The position numbers and the translations under genes are program-made. A DNA stretch of 19,082 bases from Flavobacteriaceae bacterium (GTDB lineage Bacteria > Bacteroidota > Bacteroidia > Flavobacteriales > Flavobacteriaceae). Positions 1-7,619 of the stretch are shown piece after piece (within the stretch, counting starts at the first letter, position 1; every line of letters starts with the position of its first letter). The notes below the pieces were generated by a model, which had not been told where the DNA came from, did no database searches, and worked only from the letters and a program-made list of their open reading frames with translations. Location: assembly GCA_029253805.1 (NCBI GenBank), contig JAQWYU010000181.1, positions 1 to 19,082 of the forward strand, written 5' to 3'.

Positions 1-168
1 CATGTCAATCACATTCTCGCGTAGTGCTTTAGTCATTTGACCAGTACCACCAGAATAATCATTCCAACAAATCTCAATATTTTGTTTTTTAAAGTGACCT
101 TGTTTTAATGCTAAGTACCATGCGTAATTAAAGTGCTCTGGAACGCCACCAATTCTTACTTTTTTCAT
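1..168 (-). CDS. Substrate-binding protein, NMT1/THI5-like, N-terminal part
   Basis: This is a partial gene: 56 codons are open from an ATG at 168 to the left edge. The product begins MKKVRIGGVPEHFNYAWYLA and continues with a GGTGQMTKAL segment near residue 40, the pattern of the first lobe of periplasmic-binding-protein-like (NMT1/THI5, ABC transporter substrate-binding) proteins. It has no signal peptide: the first beta strand (KKVRIGGVP) starts straight after the methionine, so it is probably cytoplasmic. The ATG directly abuts the stop codon of the nucleoside phosphorylase gene (169-171), which suggests one mRNA and translational coupling. The ligand is unknown. No permease or ATPase is visible here, although the sequence stops too early to exclude one downstream. 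I am fairly sure of the fold family and unsure of the function. Confidence 0.7.
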   Translation of the reverse strand, partial: MKKVRIGGVPEHFNYAWYLALKQGHFKKQNIEICWNDYSGGTGQMTKALRENVIDM

Positions 169-1038
169 TTAAGAAATAAGTTTATTTAAAGTATACTTTA
201 TTAATTTATCAATAGTTTTTTGAGGATTTTTGCTAAACGTACCAATAGCTCTATTGGCCAAAATAGCATTCATAGAACACGCCTCATGGCCCAATAATTT
301 AGATAATCCGTAGATGGCGGAGGTTTCCATCTCAAAATTAGTCACTTTTAGTCCATCGTAATCAAAACTATCCATTTTATGATTTAGACTATCATCTTGC
401 AGTTTTAAGCGCAATACCCTGCCTTGAGGGCCGTAAAATCCCCCGCAAGTGGCTGTCATTCCTTTCAAGGTTAGATTGCTACTGAGAATGGTTTCTAGTC
501 TTTTTGAATTAGTAACGATTACTGGATACGGTTTTTTTGGGCTCCACTTGGTGTGCTTGATAAAGGCTTTTTCAATTTTGTCATTTTTTATGTTTTCGAT
601 ATTGTAGGACTGAAGCATTCCATTGATATCCATTCCATAAGTGCTTAACACAAAACTGTCAATAGCTATATTTGGTTGTAAGGCTCCAGAAGTACCAATG
701 CGAACAATAGATAAAATTGTTTTATTAGTTTTTATTTCTCTAGTTTTGAAATCAATATTTACCAAAGCATCTAATTCATTAAGAACAATGTCTATATTGT
801 CAGATCCAATACCTGTTGAAATTACTGATAGTCGTTTTCCTTTATAGATTCCTGTTTGTGTTTTGAATTCTCGATTTTGACTTTCAAATTCAATGCATTC
901 AAAATGTTTTGTGACTTCCCCAACTCGGTTTTGATCTCCTACAAAAATTATATTATTAGAAATATCTAAAGGTTTGAGACCAAGGTGGTAAATACTACCA
1001 TCGGAGTTGAGTATAAGTTCGGAGTTTTTTATGGACAT
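169..1038 (-). CDS. Nucleoside phosphorylase (uridine/purine type)
   Basis: The 289-residue product belongs to the PNP/UDP phosphorylase family (NP-I), which splits nucleosides with phosphate into base and ribose-1-phosphate in the cytoplasm. Visible motifs in order are VGDQNRV (33-39, phosphate-binding GDxxR type), STGIGSDN (74-81), RIGTSGAL (113-120, phosphate/ribose site), GFYGPQGR (200-207, seen in uridine phosphorylases) and NFEMETSAIYGLS (234-246, the family's ribose- and base-binding signature). The length is slightly above the usual 250 residues, mainly at the N-terminus. The start codon lies 15 bases after the SUI1 gene ends, and the next gene starts immediately after its stop. Uridine phosphorylase is the best guess from GFYGPQGR and FEMETSA, but base specificity cannot be fixed by eye, so I give no gene symbol. 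Confidence 0.88.
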   Translation of the reverse strand: MSIKNSELILNSDGSIYHLGLKPLDISNNIIFVGDQNRVGEVTKHFECIEFESQNREFKTQTGIYKGKRLSVISTGIGSDNIDIVLNELDALVNIDFKTREIKTNKTILSIVRIGTSGALQPNIAIDSFVLSTYGMDINGMLQSYNIENIKNDKIEKAFIKHTKWSPKKPYPVIVTNSKRLETILSSNLTLKGMTATCGGFYGPQGRVLRLKLQDDSLNHKMDSFDYDGLKVTNFEMETSAIYGLSKLLGHEACSMNAILANRAIGTFSKNPQKTIDKLIKYTLNKLIS

Positions 1039-1053
1039 TTTGTTCGATTTATT

Positions 1054-1383
1054 TTAACCTCCAACTCGTTTTACGTTAAAGCCAATTTCTTTTAGGTAGT
1101 TCATGATTTTATCACGGAAATCTCCTTGTATTATAATGGTATCATTTTTAAAACTACCTCCAACACTGAATTTTTTTTTTAGGTCCTTAGCTAATGATTT
1201 AAAATCGTCATCATCTCCTGTGTAACCCTCAATGATAGTGATTGGTTTTCCTTTCCGTTTTTCATATTTACAAATAATGGGAGCGTCTTGCATCCAAATA
1301 GAAGTTGATTTTTCTTCGCTTAGAGGAATAGTATTTTCAGCATGGTCAGGAAATAGGTTTTTTAGTTGATCTTTTAAGTCCAT
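1054..1383 (-). CDS. SUI1/YciH-family translation initiation factor
   Basis: This 109-residue protein resembles eIF1 (SUI1) and bacterial YciH, small factors that bind the 30S subunit near the P site and affect start-codon discrimination. The SUI1 domain covers about residues 35-109: a basic strand (CKYEKRKGKPITIIEGY), an acidic turn (DDDD, 57-60), then KKKFSVGGSFKN and IIIQGDFRDKI, followed by the terminal GFNVKRVGG. The ATG overlaps the stop codon of the upstream oxygenase by one base (TAATG), so coupled translation is likely. Codons 69-71 plus the adjacent base create a run of ten A on the coding strand (T at 1171-1180), a possible slippage site. The bacterial role of the family is only partly understood. 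Confidence 0.92.
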   Translation of the reverse strand: MDLKDQLKNLFPDHAENTIPLSEEKSTSIWMQDAPIICKYEKRKGKPITIIEGYTGDDDDFKSLAKDLKKKFSVGGSFKNDTIIIQGDFRDKIMNYLKEIGFNVKRVGG

Positions 1384-2333
1384 TATTTTTTACTTAGTCC
1401 AAGTTCTTTGATTCGTTGGTTTAAATAGTCACCGGCTGTGATATCTTCAAATTTTTTTGGGTTTTTAGCATTTATGCAGTTATTCAATACATTTAAATTC
1501 ATGGAGCTAATGGGGTGCATGAAAAATGGTATTGAATAACGAGATGTTCCCCATTTTTCTGGCGGGGGGTTAACCACACGATGTATAGTCGATTTTAATT
1601 TATTATTTGTGTGTCGGGAAAGCATATCCCCAACATTAATCATAAGTTCATCTGGTTGTGCTATAGCGTCAATCCATTCACCTTCATGGTTTTGTACTTG
1701 TAAGCCTTTTCCTTGAGCCCCCATTAGCAAGGTGATTAAATTAATATCTCCATGTGCAGCAGCTCTTTCAGCATTTTTTGGTGCTTCTTTAATAGGTGGA
1801 TAATGAATGGGTCTGAGAATACTATTTCCATTAAAAATATAGTTGTCAAAATAATACTCGTCCAAGCCAAGATAAAGAGCTAATGCTCTCAAAACATATT
1901 TAGCTGTTTTTTCAAGCATTTGGTACGTCTGTTTTCCGACCTTATTAAATTTAGGTAGTTCTTGAACTTCAATATTTTTATGATACTCTTTTTCCAATTC
2001 TGGATTATTATGGACGAACTGTCCAAAATGCCAATATTCTTTTAAATCTCCTTCTTTTTTACCCTTAGCACTTTCTTTTCCAAAAGAAACATAACCCCGT
2101 TGACCTCCAATTCCAGGAACTTCATAGTTTTGTTTTTGTTCTATTGTTAAGTCAAAAAACTTTTTCACTTCAGAATATAGAGAATCAATCAGAGAATCAT
2201 CTAAAAAATGCCCCTTCAGAGCTACAAAACCAATAGTTTCATAAGCCTGGCCAAGTTGATTAACAAACTTTTGTTTGTCATGTGGGTTCTCTGACAAAAA
2301 ATCTAAAAGATTAACACTTGGGATTTTATTCAT
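1383..2333 (-). CDS. Fe(II)/2-oxoglutarate-dependent oxygenase, IPNS-like
   Basis: The 316-residue product has the layout of the isopenicillin N synthase-like dioxygenases: a DIOX_N domain (about 5-120, with the GFVALKGH strand typical of the family) and a double-stranded beta-helix Fe(II)/2OG domain (about 165-275). The iron ligands are visible as H194-G-D196 and the distal H251 (STIHRVVNPP), and the 2-oxoglutarate-binding pair as R265-x-S267 (SRYSIPFF). The fold is therefore complete and should be active with Fe(II), oxygen and usually 2-oxoglutarate. The substrate cannot be read from the sequence; relatives hydroxylate or desaturate small metabolites. It is the first gene of a four-gene minus-strand cluster, with a TAnnTTTG box (2366-2359) 25 bases before its ATG. 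Confidence 0.9.
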   Translation of the reverse strand: MNKIPSVNLLDFLSENPHDKQKFVNQLGQAYETIGFVALKGHFLDDSLIDSLYSEVKKFFDLTIEQKQNYEVPGIGGQRGYVSFGKESAKGKKEGDLKEYWHFGQFVHNNPELEKEYHKNIEVQELPKFNKVGKQTYQMLEKTAKYVLRALALYLGLDEYYFDNYIFNGNSILRPIHYPPIKEAPKNAERAAAHGDINLITLLMGAQGKGLQVQNHEGEWIDAIAQPDELMINVGDMLSRHTNNKLKSTIHRVVNPPPEKWGTSRYSIPFFMHPISSMNLNVLNNCINAKNPKKFEDITAGDYLNQRIKELGLSKK

Positions 2334-2358
2334 AGTTTTTTATTAATCATGATACAAA

Positions 2359-2366
2359 CAAAGATA
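2359..2366 (-). promoter_or_regulatory. Flavobacterial -7 promoter box for the oxygenase cluster
   Basis: TATCTTTG on the minus strand matches the Bacteroidetes sigma factor consensus TAnnTTTG. It lies 25 bases before the oxygenase ATG. I see no clear TTG at the -33 position, so this is a half-match supported by its location. Confidence 0.5.
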
Positions 2367-2429
2367 ACAAATCAAAAAGATTTATAAATGACATTTTTTG
2401 AAGTTAAACTTTTTAACTATTATTTTTCC

Positions 2430-2437
2430 TATTTTTG
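2430..2437 (+). promoter_or_regulatory. Flavobacterial -7 promoter box for the E1 fusion gene
   Basis: TATTTTTG fits TAnnTTTG and lies 19 bases before the TTG start of the E1 gene. The nearest upstream TTG (2398-2400) is 29 bases away, too far for a standard -33 element. The box diverges from the minus-strand box at 2359-2366, so the 123-base gap between the genes seems to hold two back-to-back promoters. Confidence 0.45.
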
Positions 2438-2456
2438 AATCACAAATTAAAGACAT

Positions 2457-4451
2457 TTGAAAGCCATTTTCCAATACGACCACAAGGAGGTTAATCGAGA
2501 TACTAGAAAATCATTATATTTTAATATGGTTAAATCTAGGCTTATTGAGCAAAAAATGCTGATTTTACTTCGACAAGGTAAAATTTCCAAATGGTTTTCA
2601 GGAATTGGTCAAGAAGCTATTTCTGTAGGGGTCACTTTGGCTTTAAAAGATGATGAATATATTTTACCTATGCACCGTAATTTAGGTGTTTTTACCACAC
2701 GAATGGTTCCGTTGTACCGAATGTTTTCTCAGTGGCAAGGGAAGGCAAATGGTTTTACTAAGGGGCGAGATCGCTCCTTTCACTTTGGAACACAAGATTA
2801 CAAAATAATAGGAATGATCTCTCACCTAGGCCCTCAGTTGGGGGTTGCTGACGGCATCGCTCTTTCTAATATTTTAAAAAATGAATCAAAAGTTACAGCG
2901 GTTTTTTCTGGGGATGGAGGAACAAGTGAGGGTGATTTTCACGAAGCACTTAATGTTGCTTCCGTTTGGAATTTGCCTGTCTTATTTTGTATTGAAAATA
3001 ATGGATACGGGCTATCAACTCCAACCAGTGAACAATATAACTGCGAATCACTAGCTGATCGTGGTATTGGTTATGGCATGGAATCACATGTGATTGAAGG
3101 AAATAATGTTTTGGAGGTTTTCAGTAAAGTAGATGTCATTGCTAAAAGTGTTCGTCAGAATCCTCGTCCGGTTTTAATTGAGTTTAAAACTTTTAGAATG
3201 CGTGGACACGAAGAGGCCAGTGGCACGAAATACGTCCCCCATGAGTTATTGGAACTTTGGGAGAAAAAAGATCCACTATCCAACTTTGAAAATCATCTTT
3301 TAGAATCTAAAGATATTTCTTTTAATGAGATAGAAAAATTTAAAATATCATTTACAAACGATATTAAAGAAGGTTTACAACTTGCTTTTGATGAGCCCGT
3401 TATTATCCCAGATTTAGAAACTGAATTATCTGATGTTTATAAATATTTTGATTATGTAGTATCATCGGTTGAACCTATTTCCAAAAAAGAAAATATACGA
3501 CTTATTGATGCGATTTCTGAAGGTTTGAGGCAGTCCATGGAATGCCACTCTGACTTAGTTATTATGGGGCAAGATATTGCAGAATACGGAGGTGTTTTTA
3601 AGATTACTGAAAATTTTGTAGAGCAATTTGGAAAAGAACGTGTTAGGAACACTCCAATATGTGAATCTGCAATTGTTGAGGTAGCTATGGGCTTATCTAT
3701 AGCAGGAGTTAAATCTGTCGTTGAGATGCAGTTTGCTGATTTTGTGTCATCGGGATTCAATCCGGTTGTAAATTATCTAGCAAAATCTCATTACCGTTGG
3801 GGTCAAGCAGCAGATGTTGTTATTCGTATGCCTTGTGGTGCTGGTGTAGCTGCAGGTCCTTTTCACTCACAAACAAATGAAGCATGGTTTACCAAAACCC
3901 CTGGACTGAAAGTAGTATATCCAGCTTTTCCTTACGATGCAAAGGGGTTATTAGCGACCGCAATCAACGACCCAAATCCCGTTCTGTTTTTTGAACACAA
4001 AGCGTTGTATAGAAGTATCAGGCAGGACGTTCCTGTAGATTATTTTACTCTTCCATTAGGAGTCGCTTCTCAAATTAAAGAAGGAACGGACGTAACTATT
4101 ATCTGCTATGGGGCGGCGGTTCATTGGGCACTCGAAACTTTAGAAAAAAACCCACATATTTCAGCCGACTTAATTGATTTGAGATGCTTACAGCCTCTTG
4201 ACTATAAGTCATTAATGGAATCTGTTAAAAGGACTAATAAAGCGATTATCTTACAAGAGGATTCTTTATTTGGCAGTATTGCTTCAGACATCTCGTCCTA
4301 TTTAATGGAACAGGCCTTTGAGTTTTTGGATGCGCCTGTAAAAAGAGTTGCAAGTATAGAAACTCCGATTCCATTTGCAAGTGCGCTAGAACAGCAGTAT
4401 CTTGCAAAGCGAACTTTTGAACAAGAATTAAAAAATATTTTAGATTATTAA
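2457..4451 (+). CDS. 2-oxoacid dehydrogenase E1, fused alpha and beta subunits
   Basis: This 664-residue protein joins E1 alpha (about 20-330) and E1 beta (about 345-664), which are separate genes in most bacteria. It is the thiamine-diphosphate decarboxylase of a 2-oxoacid dehydrogenase complex and hands the acyl group to the lipoyl E2. The ThDP motif runs from GDGGTSEGD (152-160) to NN (181-182), and RMRGHEEASG (248-257) is the loop carrying the active-site histidine region. The beta half shows MGQDIAEYGGVF (370-381) and GPFHSQTNEAWF (467-478). The start is a TTG: an in-frame stop lies at 2448-2450 and the first ATG is codon 24, inside the conserved alpha helix. Branched-chain 2-oxoacids are the likeliest substrate class, though pyruvate cannot be excluded. 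No E2 or E3 gene is nearby. The next gene starts at the very next base. Confidence 0.92.
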   Translation: MKAIFQYDHKEVNRDTRKSLYFNMVKSRLIEQKMLILLRQGKISKWFSGIGQEAISVGVTLALKDDEYILPMHRNLGVFTTRMVPLYRMFSQWQGKANGFTKGRDRSFHFGTQDYKIIGMISHLGPQLGVADGIALSNILKNESKVTAVFSGDGGTSEGDFHEALNVASVWNLPVLFCIENNGYGLSTPTSEQYNCESLADRGIGYGMESHVIEGNNVLEVFSKVDVIAKSVRQNPRPVLIEFKTFRMRGHEEASGTKYVPHELLELWEKKDPLSNFENHLLESKDISFNEIEKFKISFTNDIKEGLQLAFDEPVIIPDLETELSDVYKYFDYVVSSVEPISKKENIRLIDAISEGLRQSMECHSDLVIMGQDIAEYGGVFKITENFVEQFGKERVRNTPICESAIVEVAMGLSIAGVKSVVEMQFADFVSSGFNPVVNYLAKSHYRWGQAADVVIRMPCGAGVAAGPFHSQTNEAWFTKTPGLKVVYPAFPYDAKGLLATAINDPNPVLFFEHKALYRSIRQDVPVDYFTLPLGVASQIKEGTDVTIICYGAAVHWALETLEKNPHISADLIDLRCLQPLDYKSLMESVKRTNKAIILQEDSLFGSIASDISSYLMEQAFEFLDAPVKRVASIETPIPFASALEQQYLAKRTFEQELKNILDY

Positions 4452-5327
4452 ATGGAATACTTAAATTTATTTTTTGATGCCTTTTTGGGTACATTAGATT
4501 GGACTTGGAGGTCTATTTGCTTTGATGTTCCTTGGACAGGTAATTATTTCTGGGGCCTTATTGTTATTTCATTAATAGTTTGGGGTCTCGAATTACTATT
4601 CCCATGGCGTAAACAACAAGCTATTTTAAGAAAAGACTTTTTTCTTGATTGTTTTTATATGTTTTTTAATTTTTTCATTTTTAGTATTTTTATAAGTGGT
4701 TTTTACAAAATTATTTCTAAAGTAGCTGTTGATGTGTTTCAGATTTCAGCGAATTCAATCGCCATTATAAATTTATCAAGTTTATCGCCTTTAGTGCAGT
4801 TATTACTGTTTTTTGTTGTGCTTGATTTTGTGCAATGGATTACTCACATATTTATGCATCGTTTTTCATTTTTATGGAAATTTCATAAAGTCCATCACTC
4901 TGTAAAAGAAATGGGTTTTGCAGCACATCTACGTTACCATTGGATGGAAAACATCGTCTACAAACCTTTTAAAGTAATCGCATTGATGCTCATGGGTGGC
5001 TTTCAGCCTGAGCAAGCATTTGTAGTTCACTTTATTGCCATCTCAATAGGACATCTCAATCACTCAAATATTAAACTAGATTACGGACCTTTTAAATATC
5101 TTTTTAATAATCCAATCATGCATTTATACCACCACGCTAAGGAACTCCCAAGTGGTTTTAAAGTGGGAGCTAACTTTGCAATTAGTTTAAGTATGTGGGA
5201 TTATATTTTTAAGACCAATTATGTGCCGACTCCTAACAAAAATATTGCACTCGGCTTCAAGGGTGACCAGCAAATTCCTACTGGCTTTTTTGCTCAGTTA
5301 TTTTACGGATTTAAAAAGGGAGATTAG
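4452..5327 (+). CDS. Sterol desaturase / fatty acid hydroxylase family membrane protein
   Basis: This 291-residue integral membrane protein belongs to the di-iron fatty acid hydroxylase superfamily. The three histidine boxes are present: HIFMH (132-136, HX3H), HKVHH (145-149, HX2HH) and HLYHH (224-228, HX2HH), plus H159, H163, H201 and H204 that could complete the metal site. Hydrophobic segments lie at about 32-50, 64-90, 112-131 and 172-200, with the boxes facing the cytoplasm in the family model. Family members hydroxylate or desaturate lipid chains, sterols or carotenoids; which lipid is acted on here is unknown. The ATG directly follows the TAA of the E1 gene, so the two are almost certainly co-transcribed. 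It ends one base from the convergent hutG. Confidence 0.88.
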   Translation: MEYLNLFFDAFLGTLDWTWRSICFDVPWTGNYFWGLIVISLIVWGLELLFPWRKQQAILRKDFFLDCFYMFFNFFIFSIFISGFYKIISKVAVDVFQISANSIAIINLSSLSPLVQLLLFFVVLDFVQWITHIFMHRFSFLWKFHKVHHSVKEMGFAAHLRYHWMENIVYKPFKVIALMLMGGFQPEQAFVVHFIAISIGHLNHSNIKLDYGPFKYLFNNPIMHLYHHAKELPSGFKVGANFAISLSMWDYIFKTNYVPTPNKNIALGFKGDQQIPTGFFAQLFYGFKKGD

Positions 5328-5328
5328 C

Positions 5329-6354
5329 TTATTTAGCCTTTTTAGACTTTATGAAGTCGGTAATTAGATAGCTAATAAGCTTTCCTGTTTGTTCATTAAC
5401 TTTCTCGCTATTAACAATTGCAGCTTCGCAAATATGAAAATATAAGGCATTTTCATTGCTTCCAAAGAAGTGCGTAAATTCTCGCGTTTGATTCACCGAA
5501 AAACCACTTGGTGTTTGAGCACTACTTGGAATGTTCTCAATTGCATCACAATCGATTTCGATCCCAAATTTTGATTCTGACAAAAATTTCATTGCAATTT
5601 TAGAAGCTTTTTTTAAACTTGTTTTTTTTCGCACTATTAAATTTTCGAATGTTTGAAACTTGATTTTTGATTTGGATGTGTTTATGTATTTGAACATTTT
5701 CTTTGAGATGTAATTTTCATGTAATCCAAATACAAAATACCGATCGAGAAACCCTTCTTCAATTGCATAGCTAAATCCATTTCCACTGTGGCGTCCTTCT
5801 TGGATTCTTAAGTCAGTATGTGCATCAAAATTTATAGTATTAATTTTAGTTTTTAATGCCAATGCACACCCTTTAATAACTCCGTAAGCGTTATTGTGTC
5901 CACCACCTACTATGATTGGGGTTTTGCCTGCTTTCACAATTGAATACACTAATTGATTGACACTTTGATCAATTTTTTCTACTTGTTTACGATAGGTTTT
6001 TAATAACTTTTCTTGATCTGTTGAATGATGACTGCTATACAAGTTAGAAAAGTCTAAGTGTCCTAATATTAGAATATTGGAGCCATTTAAGAACTCATTA
6101 CTCTGAATATTTAATAAATTCTTTAAGACTAGATCCCATGTTTCTTTAGCACCAGGACATCCTTTATTGGCTCGGATGCCAATATCTTCTTTAATTCCAA
6201 AAAGAACAAATTCTATTAGTGGATCATTGATTTTATTTAGTAAATCAGCTGAGTTACTAAGATGATTTAAAGCCTGATGTAACTTTTTTTCTCCTATTCT
6301 TGATTCAGCTATTTTATTTAAATCTTCATTAGAAATAATTTTCAAGTTATCCAT
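5329..6354 (-). CDS. hutG: Formimidoylglutamase (arginase family)
   Basis: The 341-residue product is an arginase/agmatinase-fold Mn-dependent hydrolase. Its ligand motifs are complete: GGGHN (150-154, ligand H153), DAHTD (177-181, ligands D177, H179, D181) and IDCD (267-270, ligands D268, D270). An arginase-family gene directly after hutI points to formimidoylglutamase, which hydrolyses N-formimidoyl-L-glutamate to glutamate and formamide, the last step of the histidine utilisation pathway. The long N-terminal extension with FGIKEDIGIRANKG (52-65) resembles the flavobacterial branch rather than short agmatinases. Arginase or agmatinase activity is the alternative, and the hut context argues against it. 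It starts 25 bases after hutI with no promoter of its own visible. Confidence 0.87.
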   Translation of the reverse strand: MDNLKIISNEDLNKIAESRIGEKKLHQALNHLSNSADLLNKINDPLIEFVLFGIKEDIGIRANKGCPGAKETWDLVLKNLLNIQSNEFLNGSNILILGHLDFSNLYSSHHSTDQEKLLKTYRKQVEKIDQSVNQLVYSIVKAGKTPIIVGGGHNNAYGVIKGCALALKTKINTINFDAHTDLRIQEGRHSGNGFSYAIEEGFLDRYFVFGLHENYISKKMFKYINTSKSKIKFQTFENLIVRKKTSLKKASKIAMKFLSESKFGIEIDCDAIENIPSSAQTPSGFSVNQTREFTHFFGSNENALYFHICEAAIVNSEKVNEQTGKLISYLITDFIKSKKAK

Positions 6355-6379
6355 GTATTTATTTTGTATTGAAGATAGT

Positions 6380-7618
6380 TTAGTGAATTATCTTGCCGTT
6401 AATCATAACTTTGTGTACGGGGTTATTTCCAAAATGATAAGGAATCTGGCGGTAAGACGATAGTTTTTTAGTTATTATTAAACTTGCTTTTTTACCAACA
6501 CAAATACTGCCGTAATCCTTAGAAATATTCATTGCAAATGCGCCATTAATTGTAGCTGCATTAATAGCTTCTTCAGGTGTCATATTCATTTTAATACAAG
6601 CAAGACTGATGACGAAATTCATATTTCCACTTGGAGCAGACCCCGGATTAAAGTCACTAGCGAGTGCAAGTGCTAGCCCAGAACTTATAATTTTTCTTGC
6701 CGGTGTATAGGGTAGGTTTAAAAAAAAGGAGCATCCTGGTAAGGCAACTGGAATAGTTTCGGAGTTTTTCAAGACTGCAATATCTTCTTCATCCAGGATT
6801 TCTAAATGATCAACAGACAGAGCATTATATTTTACTCCCAAATCTACACCGCCAAATGCATTAAATTGATTAACATGGATTTTTGGTAATAGTCCATACT
6901 TTGAAGCTGACTGTAAAACTTCTGAAGTGTCTTCTAGAGAAAAATATCCTTTTTCACAAAACACATCAATAAAATCTGCTAATTGTTCTTGGTGTATTTT
7001 TGGTAACATTTGATTTATTATTAAATCAATATACCCCGCTTTGTTGCCTTTGTATTTTTTAGGTATTGCATGGGCTCCTAGAAAAGTAGCTTTGATTTTT
7101 AAAGAAGAGTCTTCTTTTATTTTTTTAATGACTCTAAGCATTTTTAATTCTGCTTCTGTACTTAATCCGTATCCTGATTTAATTTCTAAAGCGCCTGTGC
7201 CTAATTTTACCAGATCGTTAACTCGGTTAATAGATTCTTTATAAAGTTCAATTTCACTAGTATCTTGCAAGATTTTAGCAGAGTTTAGTATTCCACCACC
7301 CTTTAAAGCTATATCTTCATATGACAATCCATTAATTCGGTCTACAAATTCTTGAGATCGATCACCTGCATAAACGACATGAGAATGGCTGTCACACCAG
7401 GTTGGTAATATTATTTTGTCAGTCACGTCAATAACCTTATCAGTTGCTTCAATGACTAAAGAATTCATAGAGCCATAACTGTGTATAGTGTCGCCTTCGA
7501 CTCTTAGGAACGCATTTTTAATATGTGGCAATTCAGACATCGACTTGCCCATCACTTTTAATTCCGATTTTTCTCGTGTTTGAAGTAATTCTTTAATATG
7601 GATAAATAGTGTATTCAT
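6380..7618 (-). CDS. hutI: Imidazolonepropionase
   Basis: This 412-residue amidohydrolase opens the ring of 4-imidazolone-5-propionate to give N-formimidoyl-L-glutamate, the third step of histidine degradation. Metal-binding and catalytic positions are visible: DSHSH (76-80, ligands H78 and H80), KSGYGL (147-152), GAHAIP (181-186), KIHVNQF (246-252, ligand H248), DH (270-271) and ASDFNPGSAPS (320-330, catalytic D322). Length is normal for the family. The ATG is separated from the fumC stop by one base, and hutG follows 25 bases later, so the three genes likely share one mRNA. The genes for the first two steps, hutH and hutU, are not in the window. Confidence 0.95.
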   Translation of the reverse strand: MNTLFIHIKELLQTREKSELKVMGKSMSELPHIKNAFLRVEGDTIHSYGSMNSLVIEATDKVIDVTDKIILPTWCDSHSHVVYAGDRSQEFVDRINGLSYEDIALKGGGILNSAKILQDTSEIELYKESINRVNDLVKLGTGALEIKSGYGLSTEAELKMLRVIKKIKEDSSLKIKATFLGAHAIPKKYKGNKAGYIDLIINQMLPKIHQEQLADFIDVFCEKGYFSLEDTSEVLQSASKYGLLPKIHVNQFNAFGGVDLGVKYNALSVDHLEILDEEDIAVLKNSETIPVALPGCSFFLNLPYTPARKIISSGLALALASDFNPGSAPSGNMNFVISLACIKMNMTPEEAINAATINGAFAMNISKDYGSICVGKKASLIITKKLSSYRQIPYHFGNNPVHKVMINGKIIH

Positions 7619-7619
7619 A

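Noticed and set aside
1..1038. Futalosine-type menaquinone pathway pair (MqnB hydrolase with MqnA/D-like protein)
   Set aside because: The combination of nucleoside phosphorylase fold and binding-protein fold is suggestive, but the FYGPQGR and FEMETSA motifs fit uridine/purine phosphorylase and flavobacteria generally use the classical menaquinone route.
3452..3760. Antisense open frame of 102 codons inside the E1 gene
   Set aside because: The E1 beta domain on the other strand is fully conserved across this stretch; no start signal or family resemblance.
4246..4494. Minus-strand open frame of 82 codons across the E1/desaturase junction
   Set aside because: It is opposite two well-supported coding regions and has no recognisable product.
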